Below are positions 1 through 8,632 of a stretch of DNA of 64,000 nucleotides, in pieces (the first letter of the stretch is position 1; each line of letters opens with the position of its first letter). Below the pieces are notes generated by a model that was not told where the DNA came from, ran no database searches, and worked only from the letters and a program-made list of their open reading frames with translations. The translations under genes were made by a program, and so were the position numbers. Source of the DNA: Shewanella sp. 1CM18E (GTDB lineage Bacteria > Pseudomonadota > Gammaproteobacteria > Enterobacterales > Shewanellaceae); contig NZ_JALNTW010000010.1 of assembly GCF_023161665.1 (NCBI RefSeq), positions 93,628 to 157,627 of the forward strand, written 5' to 3'.

Positions 1-282
1 CGTTTTGAGGCTGATATTTTAGCCGGTAAGAAAACCATTACTCTGCGTGACGAGTCCGAGTCTTTCTATCAAGCAGGGCAACGTGTAAGCGTGTCTAACT
101 TAGAAGATGGTCGCTGTTATGGCGAGCTTGATATTCTCTCAGTTAGCCGCGTGGCTTATGATGACCTAAATGATACGCACGCTGAGCAAGAGAATATGAG
201 CTTAGCAGAGCTTAAAACCTTAATTAGACAAATCTACCCCGGTATTGAAGCGCTGTATCTGATCCACTTTAAGTTAGTCTAA
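1..282 (+). CDS. yqfB: N4-acetylcytidine amidohydrolase, ASCH domain (5' end outside window)
   Basis: Frame 1 is open from the first base to the TAA at 280-282, giving 93 residues that begin inside the protein. The segment DILAGKKTITLRDESES and the later AEQENMSLAELK closely match my memory of E. coli YqfB, a roughly 103-residue ASCH-domain enzyme that hydrolyses N4-acetylcytidine to cytidine. In that family a Lys-Thr-Glu/Asp group forms the active site; the Lys and Thr of the GKKT segment are present. Only about ten N-terminal residues are missing. It stands alone, followed by a hairpin and the TetR gene. The family assignment is firm; the exact substrate is taken from the family. Confidence 0.85.
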   Translation, partial: RFEADILAGKKTITLRDESESFYQAGQRVSVSNLEDGRCYGELDILSVSRVAYDDLNDTHAEQENMSLAELKTLIRQIYPGIEALYLIHFKLV

Positions 283-286
283 TTGA

Positions 287-323
287 AACTAAATGAGTTT
301 AATTCGCTTAAACTCATTTAGTT
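287..323. terminator. Perfect hairpin after the yqfB-like gene
   Basis: A 16-bp perfect inverted repeat (arms 287-302 and 308-323, loop of 5) starts five bases after the stop codon. It is AT-rich and followed only by a weak T-rich stretch, so it is a plausible but weak terminator of the first gene. Confidence 0.5.
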
Positions 324-367
324 CAACTTGTTAGTCGTTATTTTTCATTAAATTATCTGAGTGTGCG

Positions 368-396
368 GTTATTCAAAACTCTGGTTTTTGAATAAC
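368..396. promoter_or_regulatory. Distal candidate TetR operator
   Basis: Half-sites GTTATTCA (368-375) and TGAATAAC (389-396) are exact inverted copies, separated by 13 bases. The same pair occurs again at 437-454 with a 2-base spacer. The inward bases also pair, so the inverted repeat is 11 bp or longer. Inference: a second binding site for the TetR regulator encoded at 471. Confidence 0.5.
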
Positions 397-436
397 GATA
401 ATTCATGCAATATCCCAAAGCAGACAGTAGACTTGC

Positions 437-454
437 GTTATTCAACTGAATAAC
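437..454. promoter_or_regulatory. Proximal candidate TetR operator
   Basis: An 18-bp palindrome, GTTATTCA-AC-TGAATAAC, lies 16 bases before the start codon of the TetR gene. Its position and symmetry are typical of TetR autoregulatory operators that block the promoter of the regulator and its efflux genes. Confidence 0.6.
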
Positions 455-470
455 TGGGTCTGTATCGCTG

Positions 471-1088
471 ATGGCAAGAAATACCCCTAAAAAAACAGAG
501 CAAGATAATGTTCGTGCGAGCCTTATTCGTGCGGCGTATCGCTGTTTTACCGCTGCAGATTACGACAAAGTCAGTATTCGACAAATTGCTGAAGTGGCCG
601 GCGTAAATATGGCGATGATCCGTTATTACTTTGGGAATAAATTGGGGCTATTTGAGGCGATGGTTACCGAGTATATAAAGCCTATTCATCGCCGCGCTAA
701 AGCATTGCAACAATCCCATGATAAACCTACGGTCGCTGACATCGTTGCCGAGTTTTATCAAACAATGATCCCCAATCCTGAATTTCCACGCTTTTTGTTC
801 CAATTGATGAGTTCAGAACATTCAGTTGAAGCAAAAGGGGTGATCTATAAATTATTTCAACCCATCGCTGAACTAACGCCAATGCCACAACAACTATTAG
901 AAGGCTGGGGCGAGCTTGATCCACAACTGCTCAAGATGTCGCTGCTGAGCTTAATGATTTTTCCCTTTGTCATGCCACCTCCAATGGCAAAATTACATGG
1001 TTATCAACTTAATGAAGAATTTTATCAACAACTGGCCAAACACAACATTGCTTTGCTCGAACATGGTATGTCTGGAGGAAAGCGCTAA
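471..1088 (+). CDS. TetR/AcrR-family transcriptional repressor
   Basis: This 205-residue protein has an N-terminal helix-turn-helix at about residues 36-55 (SIRQIAEVAGVNMAMIRYYF), the classic TetR DNA-binding signature, followed by a helical ligand-binding domain without clear sequence hallmarks. Length is usual for the family. The stop codon overlaps the start of the HlyD-type adaptor gene by one base, so regulator, adaptor and pump probably form one transcript. Two palindromes sharing the GTTATTCA half-site lie upstream, suggesting that it represses its own operon until an inducer binds. The inducing compound cannot be inferred from sequence. Confidence 0.88.
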   Translation: MARNTPKKTEQDNVRASLIRAAYRCFTAADYDKVSIRQIAEVAGVNMAMIRYYFGNKLGLFEAMVTEYIKPIHRRAKALQQSHDKPTVADIVAEFYQTMIPNPEFPRFLFQLMSSEHSVEAKGVIYKLFQPIAELTPMPQQLLEGWGELDPQLLKMSLLSLMIFPFVMPPPMAKLHGYQLNEEFYQQLAKHNIALLEHGMSGGKR

Positions 1089-2431
1089 TGTCTAGTTATA
1101 AAGGTAAGCGCTGGTATTTTTTCCCTGCATTGGCTGTTGGTATTGTAGTGCTTGTTTTAGTGGTTAAATTGCGCAGTCATCCGCCACTTGAGTTGCAGTC
1201 AGAACCGAGCAAGCTTGTTGAAGTCACCACGCTTAAGCAAGTGCCTGTTATTGCACAAGTTGATGCGTTTGGCCGAGTGAGCCCTAAAATTCAGTGGCAG
1301 TTATTACCTGAAGTTGGCGGGCGTGTGGTGTATAAGCATCCGGATCTTGCGGTGGGTAAAATACTGCCAAAAGACACGTTATTACTCTCTATTGACCCAC
1401 TTGATTACCAAATTCGCCTGTCTCAAGCACAAGCAGACCGCAAAGCATTGGAAGGTCAACTCGCTGGTAAATCGTTGCAGCTTAAAAATCTACAGTTATC
1501 GCTTGAGATTGAAAATAACCGCTACGACTTAGTCAAATCTGATTTAAAACGTAAAGAGACATTACGTAAGCAAAATTTGATTTCGCAATCAGAGCTTGAT
1601 GGTGAAAGGCAAAATCTACTCGCGCAGCAGCAAAAGTTACAAGAGTTAGATAACAGCTTAAACCTAATGCCAAACGAGACAGATATTCTTAAAGCGCAAT
1701 TACAGCAAGCGATTGCCGCTGAAGAAGAAGCAAAAAGCCAACTTGCTAAAACTGAAATTCGTCAACCTTTTGAGGGACGTGTTGCAGAAGTTAACGTAGA
1801 AAACAACCAGGTGGTGTCACCACAGCAAGTGCTTGCTCGCATTAATGGCATTGAGGTGATGGAAGTTGAAGCACAGGTGTCCCTTGCTGACGTGATGACC
1901 TTGATGAAAACCGCTAATCAACCCAAAGCAGAAATGGGGCAACTGCCTCGCGCAGAAGCGTTAGGGTTAACAGCTGAAATTACCCTCAAAGGCGCAACCT
2001 ATTCGTTTAGCTGGCCGGCTGCGATTAATCGTATTGGTGAAACGGTTGATCCAACACTTGCGACCGTAAGTGTCGTTTTACAGGTAGAGCAAGAGTATCG
2101 CGAGCTTAAAATTGGTCAATCGCCACCACTGGTCAACGGTATGTTTGTTAGCGCTCGGATAAAAGGCGGCGAGCGTAACTACTGGATGGTACCTGAGCGT
2201 GCATTGCATGGCGACAAACTGTATATCATGAATCAAGATAATCGTTTGCAACTTGTTGACGTTCAGGTTTTATTCCGTCAGGAAGGCCAAGCGGCAGTTG
2301 ATGGTGAATTAGTTGAAGGTATGCAGTTAGTACTTACTGATCTTATCCCTGCGGTTAACGGTATGATGCTGCGAACTCAAAGCAATGATGCTAACGGAAC
2401 TGAGCCGGCAAATGGGGAGATGCAGCCGTGA
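1088..2431 (+). CDS. RND efflux periplasmic adaptor subunit (HlyD/MFP family)
   Basis: This 447-residue membrane fusion protein links an inner-membrane RND pump to an outer-membrane channel. An N-terminal membrane anchor (about residues 10-28) is followed by a lipoyl half-motif, a long Gln/Leu/Glu-rich helical hairpin (about 95-225, many QAQ/KLQEL repeats), the second lipoyl half (IRQPFEGRVAEVNVE) and beta-barrel domains. The start overlaps the TetR stop by one base, and the end overlaps the permease start by four bases, indicating translational coupling. No outer-membrane channel gene is adjacent, so it probably uses a TolC-like protein encoded elsewhere. Confidence 0.88.
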   Translation: MSSYKGKRWYFFPALAVGIVVLVLVVKLRSHPPLELQSEPSKLVEVTTLKQVPVIAQVDAFGRVSPKIQWQLLPEVGGRVVYKHPDLAVGKILPKDTLLLSIDPLDYQIRLSQAQADRKALEGQLAGKSLQLKNLQLSLEIENNRYDLVKSDLKRKETLRKQNLISQSELDGERQNLLAQQQKLQELDNSLNLMPNETDILKAQLQQAIAAEEEAKSQLAKTEIRQPFEGRVAEVNVENNQVVSPQQVLARINGIEVMEVEAQVSLADVMTLMKTANQPKAEMGQLPRAEALGLTAEITLKGATYSFSWPAAINRIGETVDPTLATVSVVLQVEQEYRELKIGQSPPLVNGMFVSARIKGGERNYWMVPERALHGDKLYIMNQDNRLQLVDVQVLFRQEGQAAVDGELVEGMQLVLTDLIPAVNGMMLRTQSNDANGTEPANGEMQP

Positions 2432-5400
2432 TCGGTTTTTTTGTTCGCCATCCTACCGCAACAACGTTATTGATGTTAGCGTTTATTGTGCTAGGTATTA
2501 AGGCGTTACCCGAGCTTAAACGTGAAACATTTCCCGAGTTTTCAAAAAACTATATTAGTGCTCAAGTAGTGCTTCCAGGTGCGTCGCCGCAAGATGTAGA
2601 AGAAAACCTCTGTTTGAGAATGGAAGATGCGGTAGACAGTCTCGGCAGTATTACTGAAACCAAATGTGATGCGCTAGAAGGCGTAGCACGCATGACATTA
2701 AAGCTTGAGGACAATGCCGACCTAGGTAGAAGCTTGGTTGACGTGCAAACTAAAATTTCTGCAATTAAGGATTTCCCTGCAGAGATTGAGCCGCCAATTG
2801 TTGAGGAACTTGACTTTAACGAGCGCATTATCGACATCGCCGTATCGGCCTCAACCAGCAAGCCAGAACTAAAGGCTTATGCAGAGGACTTAAAGCGTCG
2901 TTTAAAGCTTGATACCAGTATCAGCCAAGTTGAAATTGCCGGCTTTTCACAGCATCAATTGCTGGTCGAAGTCTCACTTGGTGCAATCAAGCGCTTAGGT
3001 ATGAGCGTTGCAGATGTTGCTAATCAAATCGAGCAACAAAACGTGCAGCTACCCAGCGGTACGGTTGAAACAGCCAGTAAAAATATTCTAATTAGATTCG
3101 ATCAACGTGAAGTTGAGCCTGAGCGCCTTGCGAATATTGTGATCCGCTCTAATGCTCAAGGTGGCTTAGTACGCCTAAGAGATATTGCGACTATTACCGA
3201 TAGGTTTGAGCTAGACGAAGAAAGCATTCGCTTTGATGGCGAACAAGCCGCGATTTTGACCGTATTTAAAAACAAATCGCAAGATTCACTGCGCCTTAAA
3301 GAGGAGGTGATCGGCTTTTTAGATGCAGAAAAACTACGTACGCCAAACGGTATCACTATTAGCACTTCAAATGATCTCAGTTCACTGCTGTGGGATCGCT
3401 TAACCATGCTGATTAAAAATGGCTGGCAAGGTGTGCTGCTGGTTTTTTTATGTATGTGGCTGTTTTTTAGTTTGCGCTACTCTTTTTGGGTGGCGATGGG
3501 TTTACCAGTCGCCTTTATGGGCAGCTTGTTCTTTATGGCACAAGTTGGTTTAACCATTAACATTATGACGCTGGTGGCGTTCTTAATGGCTATCGGTATT
3601 ATGATGGATGACGCCATTGTGATCGCCGAGTCCATCGCCGCGCACATTGAACGCGGCTTGAGTAAAACAGAAGCGGTTATACAAGGTGTAAAACGCGTAT
3701 TGCCAGGCGTAGTATCATCGTTTTTAACCACTGTATTTATCTTCTCCAGTATCGCCTTTATGGAAGGTGATATGGGTAAAGTACTTAGAGTGATCCCGCA
3801 AACTTTGCTGCTTATTTTAACCGTAAGTTTAGTGGAAGCCTTTTTAGTTTTACCTAACCATCTAGCGCATTCTGCTAAGGGAAAAGCGCGTAAAACTAGC
3901 CACTTTAAGCAAAAGTTTAATGAGAAGTTTGAGTACTTTAGAACTGTGCAACTCGTGGCGGCCGTTGAGTGGGTGATAAACTGGCGTTATGTGTTCATGG
4001 GCTCAGTGGTAAGCCTGTTACTTATTTCAATGTCGTTAGCCGCTGGTGGCGCGGTCAAATTTGTCGGTTTTCCAGAGCTTGATGGCGATGTTGCCGAAGC
4101 GCGGATTATATTGCCGCCGGGCTCAACCCTTGAGCAAACTGAGTTTGTGGTTAATCGAGTGGTAAGCGTTGCGCGCGAACTTGATGATAAGTACAGCCAA
4201 AAAGAAGACGGCCAGAGACTGATTCAGCATATAACTGAGCGCTTTAACTTTAATGCTGATGCCGGAGAAAGCGGCGCTCACGTAGCAACAGTCAAAATAG
4301 ACTTATTGAGCGCGGAGATCCGCCAAACGCTTATAAACACCTTTATCCGCGAGTGGCAACAAGGCGTGGGTGAAATGGTTGATCCGATTGCTATCGTCTA
4401 TAAGCAAGGTGCAATGGGGCCTGCTGGGCGTGCGATTGAAATTCGGGTGCGCGGTGACGATTTAGACGAGCTAAAATCTGCGTCAATTGAAGTGCAGCAA
4501 TATTTACAGGGCTTTAATGGCGTATCAGGTGTGATGGACAGTATGCGTCCGGGTAAAGCTGAAATCTTGATGACCTTAAAACCGGGTGCTGAAGCATTTG
4601 GGGTGAACGGTATGATGCTCGCAAGTCAGCTTCGCGGCGCCTACTTTCACCAAACTGCTGACAATATTCAAGTGGGGCCTGAAAGTATTCAGATTGATGT
4701 GCAACTGGATAAAGTCGATGCAGCTAAGCTTGAGAATTTGGCGAACTTCCCAATCACCATTGGCAGTGCTGGTGAGCAAGTACCGTTATCGGCGGTGGCT
4801 GACTTTAAATGGCAGCGCAATTACGTCAAAATTTCACGTCTAGACGGTATGCGTTTTGTCACCATTACCGGCGAAGTGGATACCCACTTAGCCAATGCCA
4901 GCGAGATTAACAAGGCCTTTAGAGACGAGCTATTACCTGAGCTTAAAAAGCGTTACCCAGGGATTAGAGTAAGCTACGAGGGCGAAGTCAAAGAGAGCGC
5001 CACCACCCAAAACTCAATGGCGAGTGGCTTTATTGTTGGCTTATTAGCGGTATTTGCCATCCTAAGTTTGCAGTTTAAAAGCTACATTGAGCCTTTAGTG
5101 GTGATGGCGGTTATTCCGCTTGGGTTGATTGGCGTACTCTGGGGCCATTTGTTGCTTGGTTACTCAATGAGTATGCCATCAATACTGGGCTTTGTGGCGC
5201 TGGCCGGCGTGGTAGTTAATGACTCGATTTTGCTGGTGCAATATATTCGCTACCACGTAGAAGAAGGGCAATCGGTGCATGAGGCGGTAGTGAGTGCTAG
5301 CAAAGAGCGCTTTAGAGCGGTATTTATTACCTCACTCACTACAGCTGCAGGTATGTTACCGCTGTTACTTGAGACCAGTATTCAAGCGCAGGTACTGCAA

Positions 5401-5538
5401 CCTCTTGTGGTGTCTATGGTGTTCGGTATTTTTGCATCAACCGCATTGGTACTGTTTATGGTGCCAGCCTGCTACGCGATTTTAGAAGACTTTGGCAAGG
5501 TGAGCTTTAGTAAAAAAGACGAAGCAATAAAAGCTTAA
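2428..5538 (+). CDS. RND-family efflux permease
   Basis: This 1036-residue inner-membrane transporter has the usual RND length and two-fold architecture: TM1 at the N-terminus, a large periplasmic loop (about 40-330), a TM cluster, a second periplasmic loop (about 540-860) and a second TM cluster. The TM4 segment GIMMDDAIVIAES carries the paired Asp (D394, D395) used for proton relay, and the second half has the matching GVVVNDSILLVQY. It starts with GTG four bases inside the adaptor gene. A strong terminator follows at 5573. Exported substrates are unknown; divergent Acr-type hydrophobic-drug export is most likely. Confidence 0.9.
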   Translation: MIGFFVRHPTATTLLMLAFIVLGIKALPELKRETFPEFSKNYISAQVVLPGASPQDVEENLCLRMEDAVDSLGSITETKCDALEGVARMTLKLEDNADLGRSLVDVQTKISAIKDFPAEIEPPIVEELDFNERIIDIAVSASTSKPELKAYAEDLKRRLKLDTSISQVEIAGFSQHQLLVEVSLGAIKRLGMSVADVANQIEQQNVQLPSGTVETASKNILIRFDQREVEPERLANIVIRSNAQGGLVRLRDIATITDRFELDEESIRFDGEQAAILTVFKNKSQDSLRLKEEVIGFLDAEKLRTPNGITISTSNDLSSLLWDRLTMLIKNGWQGVLLVFLCMWLFFSLRYSFWVAMGLPVAFMGSLFFMAQVGLTINIMTLVAFLMAIGIMMDDAIVIAESIAAHIERGLSKTEAVIQGVKRVLPGVVSSFLTTVFIFSSIAFMEGDMGKVLRVIPQTLLLILTVSLVEAFLVLPNHLAHSAKGKARKTSHFKQKFNEKFEYFRTVQLVAAVEWVINWRYVFMGSVVSLLLISMSLAAGGAVKFVGFPELDGDVAEARIILPPGSTLEQTEFVVNRVVSVARELDDKYSQKEDGQRLIQHITERFNFNADAGESGAHVATVKIDLLSAEIRQTLINTFIREWQQGVGEMVDPIAIVYKQGAMGPAGRAIEIRVRGDDLDELKSASIEVQQYLQGFNGVSGVMDSMRPGKAEILMTLKPGAEAFGVNGMMLASQLRGAYFHQTADNIQVGPESIQIDVQLDKVDAAKLENLANFPITIGSAGEQVPLSAVADFKWQRNYVKISRLDGMRFVTITGEVDTHLANASEINKAFRDELLPELKKRYPGIRVSYEGEVKESATTQNSMASGFIVGLLAVFAILSLQFKSYIEPLVVMAVIPLGLIGVLWGHLLLGYSMSMPSILGFVALAGVVVNDSILLVQYIRYHVEEGQSVHEAVVSASKERFRAVFITSLTTAAGMLPLLLETSIQAQVLQPLVVSMVFGIFASTALVLFMVPACYAILEDFGKVSFSKKDEAIKA

Positions 5539-5572
5539 GTTTGAGCATTCACAGAGAAAATCAATAGATAGT

Positions 5573-5609
5573 AAAAAGGCGCTAACTGCAAAGGTTAGCG
5601 CCTTTTTTT
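5573..5609 (+). terminator. Rho-independent terminator of the efflux operon
   Basis: A 14-bp perfect stem (5573-5586 with 5594-5607, loop of 7) with a GC core of GGCGC and flanking A and T runs. It can act in both directions. Confidence 0.85.
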
Positions 5610-5685
5610 ATCGTTAATCAGCAATCAGCAATCAGCGGGTTTTAACAACGCGACCGCTGTTGCTCTATTACATTTTAGTGCTTTC

Positions 5686-5952
5686 TTACATTTTTCTGAG
5701 CATCTTCAGCGTAATGGCGACAGAGTTATCCGCTGTGATTTGCTTAGCATCTTCATAGGTTAAATGCGCAGAGCCATCGGCTTTATCTGAGGTAGTGCGG
5801 ATCGCAACCAGTGGAATGTCAAACATATCGGTCACTTGGGCTACTGCAGCGCCTTCCATTTCAACCGCAATGGCGTTGAACTCATTGCGTAACATGCTCA
5901 CAACGGCTTTGTCGGCAATAAACTGATCACCAGTTGCGATAATGCCTGAATG
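5686..5952 (-). pseudogene. 5'-truncated MTA/SAH nucleosidase-like remnant
   Basis: Read from 5952 down to the stop at 5686, the frame encodes about 88 residues matching only the C-terminal part of the 5'-methylthioadenosine/S-adenosylhomocysteine nucleosidase family (about 230 residues). It includes GIIATGDQFIAD and the nucleoside-binding AVEMEGAAVAQV, and it continues to the normal C-terminus. A TAG stop precedes this segment, and the upstream 130 bases show no N-terminal half (no GxIxAMxxE start). The first ATG inside (5901) would give 71 residues lacking the purine pocket. I call it a decayed gene; a cut-down phosphorylase-like paralogue is the alternative. Confidence 0.75.
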
Positions 5953-6083
5953 CTATTGGAAAATAGCGGTGCTTAGTCAATTGATTTTCACCATGTGCTC
6001 TTCATTGATGGGCCGGGTAAAGCTACTTTGTTAAAGGCTCATGAAAATAGAAGCCAAGATTCAATAGTAATAAGGGATATGCT

Positions 6084-6653
6084 ATGAAAAAAATTGTTTA
6101 TATTTTAACGTCTATTTTACTGCTCACATCACCTCAAGCGAGTGCTGTGGTTGAAATTAATAAATATTCAACGCAGCAAACATTTGGTAGCGTTATTGTA
6201 CGCTGTCCAATAGAGAAAACATGGAATACGGTCGATGGTGTCAAAAGCTGGTTTGAAGCAGTTTTAGGAGACTCGCTGGTTAGTATTAAAGTCACTGGTG
6301 GGGAAAGAGAATTGCAAAGTACGGTTGACTATGAGGTCAATACTGGCACAGAGCAGAAAAATGCCACGGGTCGTAATCAAGAGCGACTGATCGCACTTTC
6401 AGATTTTAATTATCAGTTGGTGACTACATTTAATCATTCGACTTTACCTTTGATGCCATGGACAACTGAAGTCTCATTGGAAAAAGTCACTTACATTGAT
6501 AGCCCTGTAAATTATACGCTGATTAAATTTTCCCAGTTTGGCAACATCAATGTTCCTCCTGAAATGCAAGAGCCCATTAAAGCCAAAATACAAAAGCTTT
6601 TTGAGCTAGTGTTTGCTCCATCATTGAAAGAAAAGCTAGATGACTGCATATAA
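6084..6653 (+). CDS. Secreted SRPBCC-like protein of unknown function
   Basis: This 189-residue protein has a clear signal peptide (about residues 1-22, hydrophobic core ILTSILLLT, ending SASA-like before VVEINKYS). The mature part begins with a beta-strand segment and 'PIEKTWNTVDGVKSWFEAV', which resembles the start of polyketide-cyclase/START-like (SRPBCC) domains that bind hydrophobic ligands. No catalytic residues are recognisable. A purine-rich AAGGGAT lies 5' of the ATG. The gene stands alone between a decayed nucleosidase and a convergent lipoprotein gene. Export is well supported; the fold assignment is tentative. Confidence 0.6.
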   Translation: MKKIVYILTSILLLTSPQASAVVEINKYSTQQTFGSVIVRCPIEKTWNTVDGVKSWFEAVLGDSLVSIKVTGGERELQSTVDYEVNTGTEQKNATGRNQERLIALSDFNYQLVTTFNHSTLPLMPWTTEVSLEKVTYIDSPVNYTLIKFSQFGNINVPPEMQEPIKAKIQKLFELVFAPSLKEKLDDCI

Positions 6654-6727
6654 CTAAGGTGGTTAGGAGTTATGGAGGGGGCTTAATAGGTTGGGGAGAC
6701 TTCGTATCTGATCCATACTCGTGTAAA

Positions 6728-6762
6728 AATAAAGCCCATTGCTTTTGCTAATGGGCTTTATT
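6728..6762. terminator. Bidirectional terminator between convergent genes
   Basis: A 13-bp stem (6728-6740 with 6750-6762) with AAAGCCCATT/AATGGGCTTT arms and AT-rich flanks lies between the convergent genes ending at 6653 and 6766. Confidence 0.8.
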
Positions 6763-6765
6763 ATT

Positions 6766-7272
6766 TTAAGAATCAAATTTGCTTAGGTCAGATTCATCGG
6801 CACCGTCGTTGCATTCACCACGAATAGTGCCGCTATCATATTGAATACTTCTATAAAGTTCGATGTATCCATCGCGGCAGTAGCCATTCATTTTAATTGT
6901 TTGTTGTAAGCCGTGTTCTATTTGGGCGGTCCAGCCACTTAGATCTGGGCCTTGATAACGCTTTTTGGAGCTAGCACGCTTTTTACTGTTTGAACGTTCT
7001 TCGTGTGGCAGGACAGTTGATTGCGATTTTTTAGTTTTGAGAAAGGCTCGGTAGGTAAATAATTTCAAGCCATTGCTTTTAATATCGGTTCTAAAAGAGT
7101 CGGTAACTAATCCGGCAAACTCTTCAGGGTTAACTTCAGGCTTGCTGCTACATCCGCTCAATAAAAAAATAAAGCCAACGGTACTAATACACAGCATTGT
7201 ATGACGAGCGCGAGAAATTGTTGTTTTTAAAGTCATCATTATTAGTCTAATTTTAGTTATAGAGAACAGCAT
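6766..7272 (-). CDS. Putative lipoprotein, unknown function
   Basis: The protein is up to 168 residues with a lipobox (FIFLLSGC followed by SSKPEV), so the mature form would be lipidated at that Cys and anchored in the envelope. Three Met codons (residues 1, 12-13 and 26) precede the lipobox and none has a good ribosome site. A start at 7236 would give a more usual signal-peptide length than 7272. The mature part is charged with a short basic stretch (SNSKKRASSKKRYQG), a possible linker. No family was recognised. It converges with the gene at 6084 and diverges from the CbiM-like gene at 7322. Confidence 0.65.
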   Translation of the reverse strand: MLFSITKIRLIMMTLKTTISRARHTMLCISTVGFIFLLSGCSSKPEVNPEEFAGLVTDSFRTDIKSNGLKLFTYRAFLKTKKSQSTVLPHEERSNSKKRASSKKRYQGPDLSGWTAQIEHGLQQTIKMNGYCRDGYIELYRSIQYDSGTIRGECNDGADESDLSKFDS

Positions 7273-7321
7273 AACGTATATTGAACTAAGTTAGCAGTGT
7301 GATTACAGGATTTTACAGTTA

Positions 7322-8023
7322 ATGGATGAAAGTGTTATCGGATTCTGGCAAGGGTTATTTAGTGGTATTGACTGGACCTTTCTCCCGAGTGAGATTGCAG
7401 TATTTATTGTGCTTATGCTGTGGTTGTGGGCACTTTGGCCTACAGTTGAAATCCGTCGGTTGATACAAGATCCCGCTAAACAGACACAAATATTAATCGC
7501 TACGATTGCCTTAACTGGCTTATGGCTCCTTAATGCCAATGTTACGGTGGGGATCCACGTGCATTTTTTGGGGCTAGTCGTTTTAATGTTGATGTATGGC
7601 TGGCGGCTCGCGAGTTTGATTGCTTTACTTCCAACACTATTTTTTGCCGTTTTTGTATTTAAACATCCTGCAGACTTCGCTATTTATGCATTGCTGGGAG
7701 TATGTTTACCTATCTTTGGCTGCTTTATCTTGTATAGCCAAATGTTTAAATATCTGCCACGTCATCTGTTTATCTATATATTTTGCGGCGCTTTCCTAAA
7801 CGGTTTTTTGTCTATTCTTTTGCACGTATTGGCATGGTCGGTGTGGCTATTGTTGACGACTGATTACAGTTGGGAGTTTTTGAGCCACAATTACTTAGTG
7901 ATTATTCCTTTGCTAGGTTTCCCTGAAGCGTTACTTAATGGTATGGCCGTCACGATATTAGTTGTCTATCGGCCTGAGTGGCTTTATGACTATTCGGATA
8001 GAACCTATCTCTGGAAAAAGTAG
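7322..8023 (+). CDS. CbiM-like integral membrane protein
   Basis: This 233-residue, very hydrophobic protein has about six to seven transmembrane segments. It shares the hallmarks of the CbiM/energy-coupling-factor S-component family: an early HVHFLG segment (compare the N-terminal HI/MHxxxG of CbiM) and the late GFPEALLNGMAV segment. True CbiM proteins bind Co2+ through the extreme N-terminal Met-His-Ile motif. Here the N-terminus is MDESVIGFWQG without His, so metal transport is doubtful. No ATPase (CbiO) or CbiQ gene is adjacent. It is best described as an uncharacterised CbiM-superfamily protein. Confidence 0.65.
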   Translation: MDESVIGFWQGLFSGIDWTFLPSEIAVFIVLMLWLWALWPTVEIRRLIQDPAKQTQILIATIALTGLWLLNANVTVGIHVHFLGLVVLMLMYGWRLASLIALLPTLFFAVFVFKHPADFAIYALLGVCLPIFGCFILYSQMFKYLPRHLFIYIFCGAFLNGFLSILLHVLAWSVWLLLTTDYSWEFLSHNYLVIIPLLGFPEALLNGMAVTILVVYRPEWLYDYSDRTYLWKK

Positions 8024-8065
8024 TTATTGGTTTAAGGCTATTGTTATTGAGAAGAGCCAGCCATG

Positions 8066-8491
8066 TCAGCTGCGCTCTCTAGGGTATTTAGGTTGCGTGT
8101 CGGTAATGGTTAGCCAGCTCAATTTACTCTCGGTATGGATATGGTATTCGGGACTAACTGAGTTTGGCTCATCAAGGCTGCTGATACTTAGAGTAAGGAA
8201 CTCTGGATAGCGTAGATCTCGAAAACTTAACTGACTACCACAATGGTCGCAAAAGCCCCGTCTAACATGCTCTGAAGAAGCGTATTCTTTTGGTGGTAGA
8301 GTTAACCACTCAATTTGATCACACTTAAAGTCCATCCAAGCACCTACCACCGAGCCGGTACTTTTTTGACATTGACGGCAATGGCAATAGTCGGCGTCGA
8401 AAGGCTTGCCTGATATACGATATTGCACCTTGCCGCATAAGCAACTGCCGCTGCGTTTAGTTGAACATATTGTGGTCACTCCTTCGGACAT
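8066..8491 (-). CDS. GFA family (glutathione-dependent formaldehyde-activating enzyme-like) protein
   Basis: About 141 residues with the zinc-binding Cys pattern of the GFA/CENP-V fold: SGSCLCGKVQY, then CHCRQCQKSTGS, then CDHCGSQL. Family members bind Zn2+ and some act on S-hydroxymethyl-glutathione, but most bacterial paralogues have unknown function. I chose the ATG at 8491 because GGAG lies nine bases upstream; an in-frame GTG at 8524 would add eleven residues. The gene is transcribed towards the CbiM-like gene. Confidence 0.82.
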   Translation of the reverse strand: MSEGVTTICSTKRSGSCLCGKVQYRISGKPFDADYCHCRQCQKSTGSVVGAWMDFKCDQIEWLTLPPKEYASSEHVRRGFCDHCGSQLSFRDLRYPEFLTLSISSLDEPNSVSPEYHIHTESKLSWLTITDTQPKYPRERS

Positions 8492-8632
8492 AATGTATTT
8501 CTCCGTATTCAATAGTGGTATCACTGGGCGTTAATCGCTAGCTTTAATAGCAACTAATTATGTTAAGGTCAATTTGTGAGCGTGACGCTCGGCATTATTG
8601 AATGGATAGTTATTGTTGGCTTGGAGGCCAGT

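Noticed and set aside
3477..3731. Long reading frames opposite the RND permease gene
   Set aside because: They are shadows of the real gene: no ribosome sites, codon usage of the opposite strand, no recognisable domains.
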